From NCBI RefSeq assembly GCF_900094575.1, contig NZ_FMAE01000004.1, positions 248,001 to 312,000 of the forward strand: 64,000 bases of DNA, written 5' to 3'. The first letter of the stretch is position 1, and each line of letters starts with the position of its first letter. The notes under the pieces are model-generated. The model saw only the letters and a program-made list of their open reading frames with translations, did no database searches and was not told the origin of the DNA. This document shows positions 42,303 to 50,720 of this stretch, piece by piece. Both the position numbers and the translations under genes were made by a program. Source of the stretch: Bradyrhizobium yuanmingense (GTDB lineage: Bacteria > Pseudomonadota > Alphaproteobacteria > Rhizobiales > Xanthobacteraceae).

Positions 42303-44156
42303 ATGTCAGCGGAAAGACACAAGACCGATGCAACCGGCGCATCTACGGTCGATATTTCCGCCCTCCGTGCCCGTTATCGCGACGAGCGCGACCGCCGTCT
42401 GCGCGCCGAGGGCAAGGCGCAGTATGTCGAGGTTGCGGGCGAGTTCGGCCGTTATCTCGACGACCCCTGGGCCGATCCCGGATTTGCGCGCGCGGCCATC
42501 AACGAAGCGACCGAAGTGCTCATCGTCGGCGGTGGCTTCGGCGGCCTGCTGTGTGGCGCGCGATTGCGCGAGGCCGGCATCGCGGATTTTCGTATCGTGG
42601 AAAAGGCCGCCGACTTCGGCGGCACCTGGTACTGGAATCGTTATCCCGGCGCCGCCTGCGATACCGAGAGCTATATCTACCTGCCGTTGCTGGAAGAGAC
42701 TGGTTACATGCCCGTGCGCAAATATGCCCGGGCGCCGGAGATCTACGAGCACTCGCGCCGCATCGGCCGTCATTTCGACCTGTACGAGCGCGCGCTGTTT
42801 CAGACCGTCATCTCGCGGATGACCTGGCAGGAGCATGAGGCGCGGTGGCTGGTCGAGACCAACAGGGGCGACCAGATCCGCGCGCGCTTCGTCATCCTCG
42901 CCGGCGGACCGCTCAGCCGTCCGAAGCTGCCGGGCATTCCCGGCATCGAGACGTTCAGAGGTCACAGCTTTCATACCAGCCGCTGGGATTACGGCTACAC
43001 CGGCGGCAACGCGGATGGTGGCCTTACCGGTCTTGCCGGCAAGCGCGTCGGCATCATCGGCACCGGCGCCACCGCCGTGCAATGCGTGCCGCATCTCGGC
43101 CGCTCCGCCAAGGAGCTCTATGTGTTCCAGCGCACGCCGTCCGCAATCGGCGTTCGCGACGATCGTCCGACGGACCCGACCTGGGCGCAGAGCCTCAAGC
43201 CAGGCTGGCAGCGCGAGCGCATGGACAATTTTACCGCCGTGATTTCAGGCGAGCCGTTCGAGCAGGACCTGGTGCAGGACGGCTGGACCGGCCTGCTCGG
43301 CGAAATCCTGCTGGCACCGCGCCGGCAAAAGCAGCCGGTGACCTCGATTGAGGAAGCGCTGAAGGTCATCGAGCAGGCCGACTACCGCAAGATGGAGGAG
43401 ATCCGCGCGCGCGTCGACACCGTGGTCAAGGACGAGGCGACCGCGGCTGCGCTCAAGCCGTGGTACAAGGCGTTCTGCAAGCGGCCGTGCTTCCACGACG
43501 AATATCTGGACACCTTCAACCGTCCCAACGTGCATCTCGTCGATACCGGGGGAAAGGGCGTCGAACGCATCACCGAGAATGCCGTCGTCGCCGGCGGCAA
43601 GGCCTACGAGCTTGACTGCCTGATCTATGCCAGCGGCTTCGAGGTCGGCACCGATTACGCGCGCCGAATGGGCTTCGAGGTCTATGGCCGCGACGGCATG
43701 AGCCTGTCCGAGCGCTGGCAGGACGGCGTCAAGACGCTGCACGGCTTCTACAGCCGCGGCTTTCCGAACTGCTTCCTGATCGTCACCGTGCAGGCCGGCC
43801 AGAGCGCCAATTTTCCGCACATCATCGACGAGCAGTCGCAGCACATCGCCTATGTCATCAAGCAGGCGCGCGAGCGCAACGCACGCACCCTGGAGCCGAC
43901 GCTTGCGGCCGAGAACGCCTGGGTCGAGGAGGTCGTCAAGGCCGCGCTCGGTCGGCAGACCTATCTCGCCGAATGCACGCCGGGCTACTACAATAACGAA
44001 GGCGTGTTCGATCCGATCGCGGCAAGAAACAGCCAATATTGGCGAGGGCCGGTGGCATTCCTGCGGCTGCTCGACAAATGGCGCAAAGAGGGCAACCTGG
44101 AAGGCCTCGAATTGTCCTATGATCGGGCCATGGAGTCGGCGCATTCCAGCGGGTAA
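42303..44156 (+). CDS. Baeyer-Villiger-type flavin monooxygenase
   Basis: 617 aa from the ATG at 42303 with GGGAGGAATCGA upstream. First Rossmann motif [21 protein letters not shown] (~75), then [27 protein letters not shown], typical of BVMOs. The fingerprint region is [18 protein letters not shown] (FxGxxxHTxxW) and the second Rossmann is [21 protein letters not shown] (~245). It resembles the long BVMO group that includes cyclopentadecanone and phenylacetone monooxygenases, with an N-terminal extension of ~70 residues. It converts a ketone to an ester or lactone using NADPH and O2. Divergent from the acyl-CoA ligase operon, which might process the product. Confidence 0.9.
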   Translation: MSAERHKTDATGASTVDISALRARYRDERDRRLRAEGKAQYVEVAGEFGRYLDDPWADPGFARAAINEATEVLIVGGGFGGLLCGARLREAGIADFRIVEKAADFGGTWYWNRYPGAACDTESYIYLPLLEETGYMPVRKYARAPEIYEHSRRIGRHFDLYERALFQTVISRMTWQEHEARWLVETNRGDQIRARFVILAGGPLSRPKLPGIPGIETFRGHSFHTSRWDYGYTGGNADGGLTGLAGKRVGIIGTGATAVQCVPHLGRSAKELYVFQRTPSAIGVRDDRPTDPTWAQSLKPGWQRERMDNFTAVISGEPFEQDLVQDGWTGLLGEILLAPRRQKQPVTSIEEALKVIEQADYRKMEEIRARVDTVVKDEATAAALKPWYKAFCKRPCFHDEYLDTFNRPNVHLVDTGGKGVERITENAVVAGGKAYELDCLIYASGFEVGTDYARRMGFEVYGRDGMSLSERWQDGVKTLHGFYSRGFPNCFLIVTVQAGQSANFPHIIDEQSQHIAYVIKQARERNARTLEPTLAAENAWVEEVVKAALGRQTYLAECTPGYYNNEGVFDPIAARNSQYWRGPVAFLRLLDKWRKEGNLEGLELSYDRAMESAHSSG

Positions 44157-44196
44157 GATTGCGCCGCCGAGCGGTACAGGACAGGAGAGGTCGGGC

Positions 44197-45015
44197 ATGA
44201 TCAGGGGCAGGGCTGTTGCGGGAGCGGTTCTTGGCGCAATGACGCTGCTCGGTTGCCTGGCATCCTCCGCCGAGGCCGCGCAATGCGGCAGCTCGCCGGC
44301 CGGCTTCGAGGCCTGGAAGCGCGAGTTCAGCGCGGAGGCTCAGGGCAAGGGCATCGGCCCCACCGCACTGTCGGCGCTGATGCAAACGAACTATGCCAGC
44401 GCCACGATCGCGGCCGACCGCGGCCAGCGCAGCTTCTCGCTGACGCTGGACCAGTTCCTGGCCAAGCGCGGCGCCACCACCATCGTCGCCAAGGGCCGGC
44501 AGCTCAAGCAGTCGCAGGCCGCCTTGTTCGCCTCGATCGAGCAGCGCTATGGCGTCCCGCCCGGGCCGCTGATCGCGATCTGGGGCATGGAGACCGGCTT
44601 CGGCAGCCAGCGCGGCAACCAGAACATGCTGTCGTCGATTGCGACCCTCGCCTATGACTGCCGCCGTCCCGAATTCTTCACCGACCAGCTCTATGCCGCC
44701 CTGAAGCTGATCGACCGCGGTACGCTGTCGGGATCGACCCGCGGCTCCATGCATGGCGAGGTCGGCCAGACCCAGTTCATGCCCAAGAGCATTCTGGCCT
44801 ACGGCACCGGCAATCTCGAAGTTGCGGCCAATGCGCTGAACTCGACCGCGAATTTCCTCAAAGCCCATGGTTGGCGTGCGGGAGCGGGATACCAGCCGGG
44901 CGAGCCCAATTTCGCTGCGATCGAGGCTTGGAATGCCGCTGGTGTCTATCAGAAGGCGATCGCGCTGATGGGCCGGCAGATCGACGAGGGCGGGAGTGCT
45001 GCGGCCTCACGCTGA
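44197..45015 (+). CDS. Lytic murein transglycosylase, MltB/SLT_2 type
   Basis: 272 aa from the ATG at 44197 (GGAGAGGTCGGGC upstream). The signal sequence MIRGRAVAGAVLGAMTLLGCLASSAEA may be lipoprotein-like (LLGC) or type I (AEAAQ). Catalytic region: YGVPPGPLIAIWGMETGFGSQRGNQNMLSSIATLAYDCRR with the likely Glu in WGMETGFG, then GEVGQTQFMPKSILAYG. These enzymes cut the glycan strand with formation of 1,6-anhydro ends in the periplasm. No C-terminal peptidoglycan-binding domain is present. 40 nt after the monooxygenase stop. Confidence 0.9.
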   Translation: MIRGRAVAGAVLGAMTLLGCLASSAEAAQCGSSPAGFEAWKREFSAEAQGKGIGPTALSALMQTNYASATIAADRGQRSFSLTLDQFLAKRGATTIVAKGRQLKQSQAALFASIEQRYGVPPGPLIAIWGMETGFGSQRGNQNMLSSIATLAYDCRRPEFFTDQLYAALKLIDRGTLSGSTRGSMHGEVGQTQFMPKSILAYGTGNLEVAANALNSTANFLKAHGWRAGAGYQPGEPNFAAIEAWNAAGVYQKAIALMGRQIDEGGSAAASR

Positions 45016-45128
45016 GCTCTTGCTCAGCGACGTGTGATGCGACGGCGAGAGAAAGTTGTTGCCTTCTGGAACCGACGGCACGAGGTTTGCTTTGATCAAG
45101 TTCAGGGCTGGGCATGAGGAGACTCAAC

Positions 45129-45350
45129 ATGGCTACCCAGATCGTGATGGACCAAACTGGCGATACGCGCCACGAGTTTGATCCTGGCAACGCCGAGGCG
45201 CTGGCGCGAGCCGAACGGCGCTTTCGTGAGCTGACCGGAGCGGGCTTCACCGCCGCGCTTCGAACCGGACCCGGCGAAGTGACCCGGATCCGATCGTTCG
45301 ATCCGACCGCGCAGGAAACGCTGTTCTATCCCCGCCTGGTCGGCGGTTGA
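45129..45350 (+). CDS. Small conserved protein of unknown function
   Basis: 73 aa from the ATG at 45129 (GAGGAGACTCAAC upstream). The sequence contains GDTRHEFDPGNAEALARAERRFRELTGAGFTAALRTGPGEVTRIRSFDPTAQETLFYPRLVGG. I recall similar unnamed proteins in Bradyrhizobium and Rhodopseudomonas, usually paired with the next gene. No signal or membrane segment. A GGAAC at 45068 could be part of a stress-type promoter, but the -10 match is weak. Confidence 0.7.
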   Translation: MATQIVMDQTGDTRHEFDPGNAEALARAERRFRELTGAGFTAALRTGPGEVTRIRSFDPTAQETLFYPRLVGG

Positions 45351-45362
45351 TCTGAGCTGCTC

Positions 45363-45785
45363 ATGATCGCGGCAGTTTGGCTCCGCGCGCCGGCGCGTGC
45401 GCGCCTGCATGCGCTGCGTGAACTCTATCGCCGCTTCTTCGGCGAGAACACGCCGGATGCGCGCGGCCGCCGGCTTCTGGCCGAATGGCTGTCACCGGCG
45501 CAGCGCGCTCAATTCGAGCAGTTTCGGTATTTCGACGTCGTCGGTTGCGACACCGGCCGGACCTATCGCATCCACTACGGCACAGCCGCCAACGTCCACG
45601 AGGTCGATAGTGAGGGGCGCGCGACGATGGGGTGGTGCTTCGTCCCGTCAGGCTTCCTGGTACCGGGCGATGTGATGTTGGCGCAGAAGATCGCGCTCGA
45701 GACGGACGAGAGGGGGGCGCTTGCGCTCGCCAACCGGTTTCCGCCGGCGACGCATTCCGAGCACTTCTACCGGCGACCTTTCTAG
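45363..45785 (+). CDS. Conserved protein of unknown function paired with the 73-aa protein
   Basis: 140 aa, beginning 12 nt after the preceding stop. Features: RARLHALRELYRRFFGENTPDARGRRLLAEWLSPAQRAQFEQ (helical), then DVVGCDTGRTYRIHYGTAANVHEVDSEGRATMGWCFVPSGFLVPGDVMLAQKIALETDERGALALANRF. Two cysteines. The compact fold suggests a soluble cytoplasmic protein; function unknown. The dispersed repeats at 45785-45887 follow its stop. Confidence 0.7.
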   Translation: MIAAVWLRAPARARLHALRELYRRFFGENTPDARGRRLLAEWLSPAQRAQFEQFRYFDVVGCDTGRTYRIHYGTAANVHEVDSEGRATMGWCFVPSGFLVPGDVMLAQKIALETDERGALALANRFPPATHSEHFYRRPF

Positions 45786-45887
45786 AGCATGATCCGGAGG
45801 AAAAGTGCGGAGCGGTTTTCCAAAAGGATCATGCTCAAACAACAACTAAAGCGCGATGACGATTCATCCTAATCGCATCGCGCTTTA
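45785..45887. repeat. Two adjacent palindromic repeat modules (family E)
   Basis: Module 1: GAGCATGATCC (45785-45795) with GGATCATGCTC (45826-45836), perfect 11-bp arms. Module 2: TAAAGCGCGATG (45847-45858) with CATCGCGCTTTA (45876-45887), perfect 12-bp arms. Both are dispersed modules I recognise from Rhizobiales. They also separate the 140-aa gene from the micro-operon on the other strand. Confidence 0.85.
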
Positions 45888-45899
45888 GCGTCAGAACGG

Positions 45900-45992
45900 T
45901 CAGGAATGCGTAGTGCGGTAAGCGTCGAACGCATGCGCCGCGAAGACGCCGATGCTGCACAGCGCGAGCAGGGCTGAGATCAGCTCGATCAT
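45900..45992 (-). CDS. Small single-span membrane protein, 30 aa
   Basis: 30 aa encoded on the minus strand: MIELISALLALCSIGVFAAH then AFDAYRTTHS. The first ~20 residues form one hydrophobic helix, typical of short bitopic inner-membrane proteins. The ribosome site GGGAGGATGAGCT lies directly before the ATG at 45992. The start overlaps the stop of an upstream 27-aa frame (ATGA), a coupling that supports both as real genes. I recall similar short peptides in Bradyrhizobium. Function unknown; such proteins often stabilise a larger membrane complex. Confidence 0.6.
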   Translation of the reverse strand: MIELISALLALCSIGVFAAHAFDAYRTTHS

Positions 45993-46072
45993 AGCTCATC
46001 CTCCCGCAGCGGCTGGACAACGAGATTCTGGCAGCACGAATATTCGTAGATCAGGTCGAGGATGAACTGCAT
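45989..46072 (-). CDS. 27-aa protein upstream of and coupled to the small membrane protein
   Basis: 27 aa: MQFILDLIYEYSCCQNLVVQ then PLREDEL. It has a short amphipathic N-terminal helix and adjacent cysteines. It begins at ATG 46072, with GGGACGGCCACC upstream as a modest ribosome site, and its TGA overlaps the following ATG. Support is the tight translational coupling and the AT-rich leader (CAAAATAAATACAGGG) typical of a 5' region. It could also serve as a leader peptide for the 30-aa gene. Confidence 0.5.
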   Translation of the reverse strand: MQFILDLIYEYSCCQNLVVQPLREDEL

Positions 46073-46268
46073 GGTGGCCGTCCCTGTATTTATTTTGACA
46101 ACTACTTAAGCGGCCATCTGTTTCAGGCGTGTTTCGTCGCATCGGGAAAGGGGTTTCGTCAGGAACCTTGCGCTGGTTTGTGCGCTGCGGGCCCGCTATA
46201 TCCCTCATGGCTCAGTCGATTTTGAGCCGTCTCTTCGGGAGCGGCACGTCATTTTGCGAGGCAAAATC

Positions 46269-46715
46269 ATGGCGCAGGTCGAGTGGTTCGACGATCTCAC
46301 CATCGGAATGCAGTTCAAATCCCCCGAAGTCGTGGTCACCGAGGCCGACATCAAGCGCTTTGCCGCCGAGTTCGATCCGCAGCCGATGCATCTCGACCAC
46401 GAGGCGGCGAAGCAGACCCTGTTCAAGGGGCTTGCCGCCTCGGGATGGCACACCGCCGCGATCGCGATGAACCTTGCGATCCAGACCCGTCCGTTCGGCC
46501 CGCATCCGCTGATCGGCGCCGGTGTGGACGGCCTGCGCTGGACGATGCCGGTGCGGCCCAACGACCGCCTGCATCTGGTCGGCGAGGTCATGAGCCTGAC
46601 GCCGTCGAAATCGAAGCCGCAAGGCATCGCGCTGGTGAAATGGACCATGTTCAACCAGAACGGCGAGGAGGTTTACACCTTCACTCCGATCGCGATCGTG
46701 CCGCGGCGGGGATAG
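46269..46715 (+). CDS. MaoC-like hydratase/dehydratase
   Basis: 148 aa from ATG 46269. Hot-dog fold with the hydratase-2 motif around FAAEFDPQPMHLDHEAAKQTLFKGLAASGWHTAAI (Asp and His of the catalytic pair), then GVDGLRWTMPVRPNDRLHLVGEV and ALVKWTMFNQNGEEVYTF. The family hydrates enoyl-CoA or related substrates in the cytoplasm. Single gene; partner not evident, though the acyl-CoA genes at 39-42 kb may be related. Confidence 0.88.
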   Translation: MAQVEWFDDLTIGMQFKSPEVVVTEADIKRFAAEFDPQPMHLDHEAAKQTLFKGLAASGWHTAAIAMNLAIQTRPFGPHPLIGAGVDGLRWTMPVRPNDRLHLVGEVMSLTPSKSKPQGIALVKWTMFNQNGEEVYTFTPIAIVPRRG

Positions 46716-46801
46716 GACGGCCGCCGGCCGTTCGCCTCGCCCTCTTGCGAGCCGCCGGGAGAGGTGGTCATCTCGGCGCGGGGAACGCGCTGGAGGCCGA
46801 C

Positions 46802-47314
46802 ATGAAACGATCTCTTCTTGCCGCCGGAATTCTCGCTTGCGTCTTGAGCGTAACCGCCTCGAGCTCGAGGCCCGCGCTTGCGCAACAATCCAAAGTCGGC
46901 GACTGGACCATCGAGAAGCGGGCGCAGGACACCCATTGCAATGCCAGCCGCGGCTACAAGGACAAGGATGACGAGAACCGCGACTACGTCATCGTGATCA
47001 CCTATTCCGAGCAGGCGATCGTGATCGTGATGATCTACGACGGTTGGGAATGGGACAAGGCCGGCGAGATCCTCCGGGCCGACGTCGGCACCGACGATGC
47101 CGACATCATGAAGAAGGCCAAGTGGGAGGTCATGGACAAGACCACGGTGCGCGGCATCTTCGCATACGACCAGTCGATCATGGACCGCCTCGCGAAGGCC
47201 AAGCGCCTCACGCTGGACTTCGAGGACGACGACGATGACATCATCGAGATGCAGATCCCGCGGGCCGGCGAGGCGCTGGCGGCGCTGAAATTCTGCGAGG
47301 AGAACCGGAAATGA
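46802..47314 (+). CDS. Secreted protein of unknown function
   Basis: 170 aa with a signal peptide (MKRSLLAAGILACVLSVTAS) ending near PALAQQ. The mature part KVGDWTIEKRAQDTHCNASRGYKDKDDENRDYVIVITYSEQ has the look of IalB-like or similar periplasmic beta-sandwich proteins. It carries two cysteines (THCNAS, LKFCEENRK) and an acidic run FEDDDDDIIE. Family not certain. It converges on the RND permease gene with a strong hairpin between. Confidence 0.65.
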   Translation: MKRSLLAAGILACVLSVTASSSRPALAQQSKVGDWTIEKRAQDTHCNASRGYKDKDDENRDYVIVITYSEQAIVIVMIYDGWEWDKAGEILRADVGTDDADIMKKAKWEVMDKTTVRGIFAYDQSIMDRLAKAKRLTLDFEDDDDDIIEMQIPRAGEALAALKFCEENRK

Positions 47315-47316
47315 TG

Positions 47317-47345
47317 GTCCCGCCGAGGGCGTGCCGCGGCGGGAC
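47317..47345. terminator. Hairpin between convergent genes
   Basis: GTCCCGCCG (47317-47325) and CGGCGGGAC (47337-47345), perfect 9-bp stem with an 11-nt loop, in the gap between the secreted-protein stop and the RND permease stop. No T run, so it would be a Rho-aided or bidirectional end signal at most. Confidence 0.5.
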
Positions 47346-47350
47346 GCTGT

Positions 47351-50300
47351 TCACTCGGCAGGCCCCTGGACCGGCGCTGCGCTGATGTCACTGCCGTGAT
47401 GAACCAGCGGCTTCATGCCCGTGACGGTTCTGAGCAGCACATAGAACACCGGCGTCAGGAACAGGCCGAACACGGTGACGCCGATCATGCCCGAGAACAC
47501 GGCAACGCCCATCGCGCGCCGCATCTCCGAGCCTGCGCCGGTCGAGAGCACCAGCGGCAGCACGCCCATGATGAACGCCATCGACGTCATCAGGATCGGG
47601 CGTAGCCGCAAGCGGCTGGCTTCGATCGCAGCCCGGATCGGCGTGCGCCCGGCGAATTCAAGCTCGCGCGCGAATTCGACGATCAGGATCGCGTTCTTGG
47701 CGGAGAGGCCGACCAGCACGATGAGGCCGATCTGGGTGAAGACGTTGTTGTCGCCCTTGGAGATCCAGACGCCGAACATCGCGGCGAGCAAGCCCATCGG
47801 CACGATCATGATGATCGATAGCGGCAGGGTCAGGCTCTCATAGAGCGCGGCCAGCACCAGGAACACCAGCAGGATCGCCAGCGGAAACACCCAGATGCCG
47901 GAATTGCCGGCGATGAACTCCTGATAGGTCAGGTCGGTCCATTCGAAGGCAAAGCCCGGCGGCAGCACCTCCGCCGCGATCCGCGTCGCCGCTTCCTGCG
48001 CCTGGCCCGATGAAAAGCCCGGCGCAGCCGCCGCGTTGATATCGGACGAGAGGAAGCCGTTGTAGCGGATCGCGCGCTCCGGCCCCGCGCTCTGGCGGAT
48101 ATTGAGCAGCGCCGACAATGGCACCATGTCGCCGGACGACGAGCGCACCTTCAACTGCCTGATGTCGTCGGCGCGGGCGCGGAACGGCGCATCGGCCTGG
48201 ACGCGGACCGAATAGGTGCGGCCGAACTTGTTGAAGTCGTTGACGTAGTAGGAGCCGAGGTAGATCTGCAGCGTGTTGAACACCTCGGTGACGGGCACGC
48301 CCAGCTGCAGCGCTTTGGTGCGGTCGATGTCGGCGAACAGCTGGGGCACGTTGACCTGGAAGCTGGAGAACACGCCCGCGATCTCCGGCGCCTTCTGCAT
48401 CGCCGCCATGAAGGCGGTGGTTGCCTCGTTCAGGGCGTCATAGCCGAGACCGGCGCGGTCCTCGATCTGCAGCTTGAAGCCGCCGATGGTGCCGAGGCCG
48501 TTGACCGGCGGCGGCGGGAACATGGCGATGAAGGCTTCCTGGATGCCGGCATATTTCTTGTTCAGCTCGGCCGCGATCGCAGGGCCGCTGAGCGAGGGAT
48601 CCTTGCGCTCGTCGAACGGCTTCAGCGTCGAGAACACGATGCCGGCATTGGATGAGTTGGTGAAGCCGGAGATCGACAGGCCCGGGAAGGCCACCGAGCT
48701 CTCGACACCGGGCTGGGTCAGCGCGATGTCGCTCATCCTGCGGATCACCTCTTCGCTGCGGTCGAGCGTGGCGCCGTCGGGCAGGCGGGCGAAGCCGACC
48801 AGATATTGCTTGTCCTGGCCCGGCACGAAGCCGCTCGGCACCTGCTGGAACAGAAATGCGGTGAGTCCGACGAGGACCACATAAAGGCCCATCATCGCGG
48901 ACTTACGCGAGATCACCTTGCCGACGCTGCCGCTGTAGTTCTCCGAGGACCGCGTGAACGCCTTGTTGAACCCGCGGAAGAACCAGCCGAGGCTCTTCTC
49001 CATGATCAGCGTCAGCCAGTCCTTCGGCTCGTTGTGGCCCTTGAGCAGCAGCGCCGACAACGCCGGAGATAGCGTCAGGGAATTGATGGCCGAGATCACC
49101 GTCGAGATCGCGATCGTTAGCGCGAACTGCTTGTAGAACTGTCCCGTGAGGCCGGAGATGAAGGCGAGCGGCACGAACACCGCGATCAGCACCAGCGCGA
49201 TCGCGATGATCGGGCCCGAGACCTCGCGCATCGCCTGATAGGTGGCATCGCGCGGCGACAGCCCGGACTCGATGTTGCGCTCGACGTTCTCGACCACGAC
49301 GATGGCGTCGTCGACAACGATGCCGATAGCGAGCACCAGGCCGAACAAGGTGAGCGCGTTGATCGAGAAGCCGAACACGTGCATCACGGCGAAGGTGCCG
49401 ACGATCGACACCGGCACGGCCAGCAGGGGAATGATCGAGGCCCGCCAGGTCTGGAGGAACAGGATCACGACCAGCACCACGAGAGCGATGGCTTCCAACA
49501 GCGTGTGGATGACGGCTTCGATCGAGGAGCGAACGAACTGGGTAGGGTCGTAGACGATCTGGTAGGACACGCCCTCCGGCATGTTCTTCTTGATCTCCGC
49601 CATGGTGGCGCGGACATTGTCGGAGATCTGCAGCGCGTTGGAGCCCGGCGCCTGGGAGATCGGGATTGCCACCGCATGCTTGTTGTCGAGCAGCGAGCGC
49701 AGGCCGTATTCGGACGCGCCGAGCTCGATGCGCGCGACATCGCGCAGACGAACGACCTCGCCGCGCGTGCCGGTCTTGACCACGATGTCGCCGAACTGCT
49801 CCTCGTTGGCGAGCCGGCCTTCGGCATTGACCGAGAGCTGGAGATCGATGCCTTTGACGTTCGGAGAGGAGCCGACCACGCCGGCGGCGGCCTCGACGTT
49901 CTGCGCCTGGATCGCGCGCACGATGTCGCTTGCGGTCAGGCCGTGCTCGGCCGCCTTCTGCGGGTCGACCCAGACCCGCATCGAATAGTCGCCGGTGCCA
50001 TAGAGCTGGACGTCGCCGACGCCGTCGATCCGCGCCAGCCGGTCCTTGACGTTGAGCACGGCATAGTTGCGCAAATACGTCATGTCGTAGCGGCCGTTCG
50101 GCGACAACAGATGCACCACCATGGTGAGGTCGGGCGAGGACTTCTTGGTGATGATGCCGAGCTGGCGCACCACGGCCGGCAGGCGCGGCTCGGCCTGCTG
50201 CACGCGGTTCTGCACCAGCTGCGTCGCCTTGTCGGGATCGGTGCCGAGCCGGAACGTCACCGTCAGCGTCATCGCGCCGTCGGTGGTCGCCTGGCTCGAC

Positions 50301-50539
50301 ATGTAGAGCATGTTCTCGACGCCGTTGATCTGCTCCTCGATCGGGGTCGCCACTGTCTCCGCGATAACCTTGGGGTTGGCGCCGGGATAGGTCGCGCGCA
50401 CCACGACGGAGGGCGGCACGACGTCCGGATATTCCGAGATCGGCATCGCGAACAGCGAGATCAGGCCGGCAAGGAAGATCAGGACCGACAGCACGCCGGC
50501 GAAAATCGGACGATCGATGAAGAACTTTGACAGATTCAT
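47351..50539 (-). CDS. RND multidrug efflux permease (HAE1/AcrB-MexB type)
   Basis: 1062 aa from ATG 50539 ([25 protein letters not shown]) with AGGGGCAAGGCC upstream. Twelve helices and two large periplasmic loops are inferred from length and pattern. Key residues: [39 protein letters not shown] (helix 4 Asp pair for proton transfer), [58 protein letters not shown]-like block. It forms the inner-membrane trimer with the adaptor encoded upstream. No outer-membrane channel gene is nearby. Repressed probably by the TetR at 52165. Confidence 0.93.
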   Translation of the reverse strand: [1062 protein letters not shown]

Positions 50540-50587
50540 GGCCTTGCCCCTGGGCAATATCCTGATGTTCTCCGAGACCTCCACTCG

Positions 50588-50713
50588 TCATTCCGGGGCG
50601 CGCGAAGCGCGAACCCGGAATCCAGAGGTGATGTGTTCGGAGTTTCGTACGCTCGAGATTCTCAGGTGCGCATTGCGCACCGTAGTTCGCGCGATGCGCG
50701 CCCCGGGATGACG
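50588..50713. repeat. Palindromic repeat between RND adaptor and permease genes (family B, copy 2)
   Basis: Left arm from TCATTCCGGGGCGCGCGAAG (50588) with GAACCCGGAATCC; the right arm contains GCGCGATGCGCGCCCCGGGATGAC (ending near 50713). Same family as 4648-4747. It lies within a two-gene operon and could cap the adaptor message. Confidence 0.75.
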
Positions 50714-50720
50714 GGGTGCA

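Noticed and set aside
48903..50591. 562-codon minus-strand frame inside the RND permease
   Set aside because: Out-of-frame shadow rich in Arg; the permease frame carries all family motifs.
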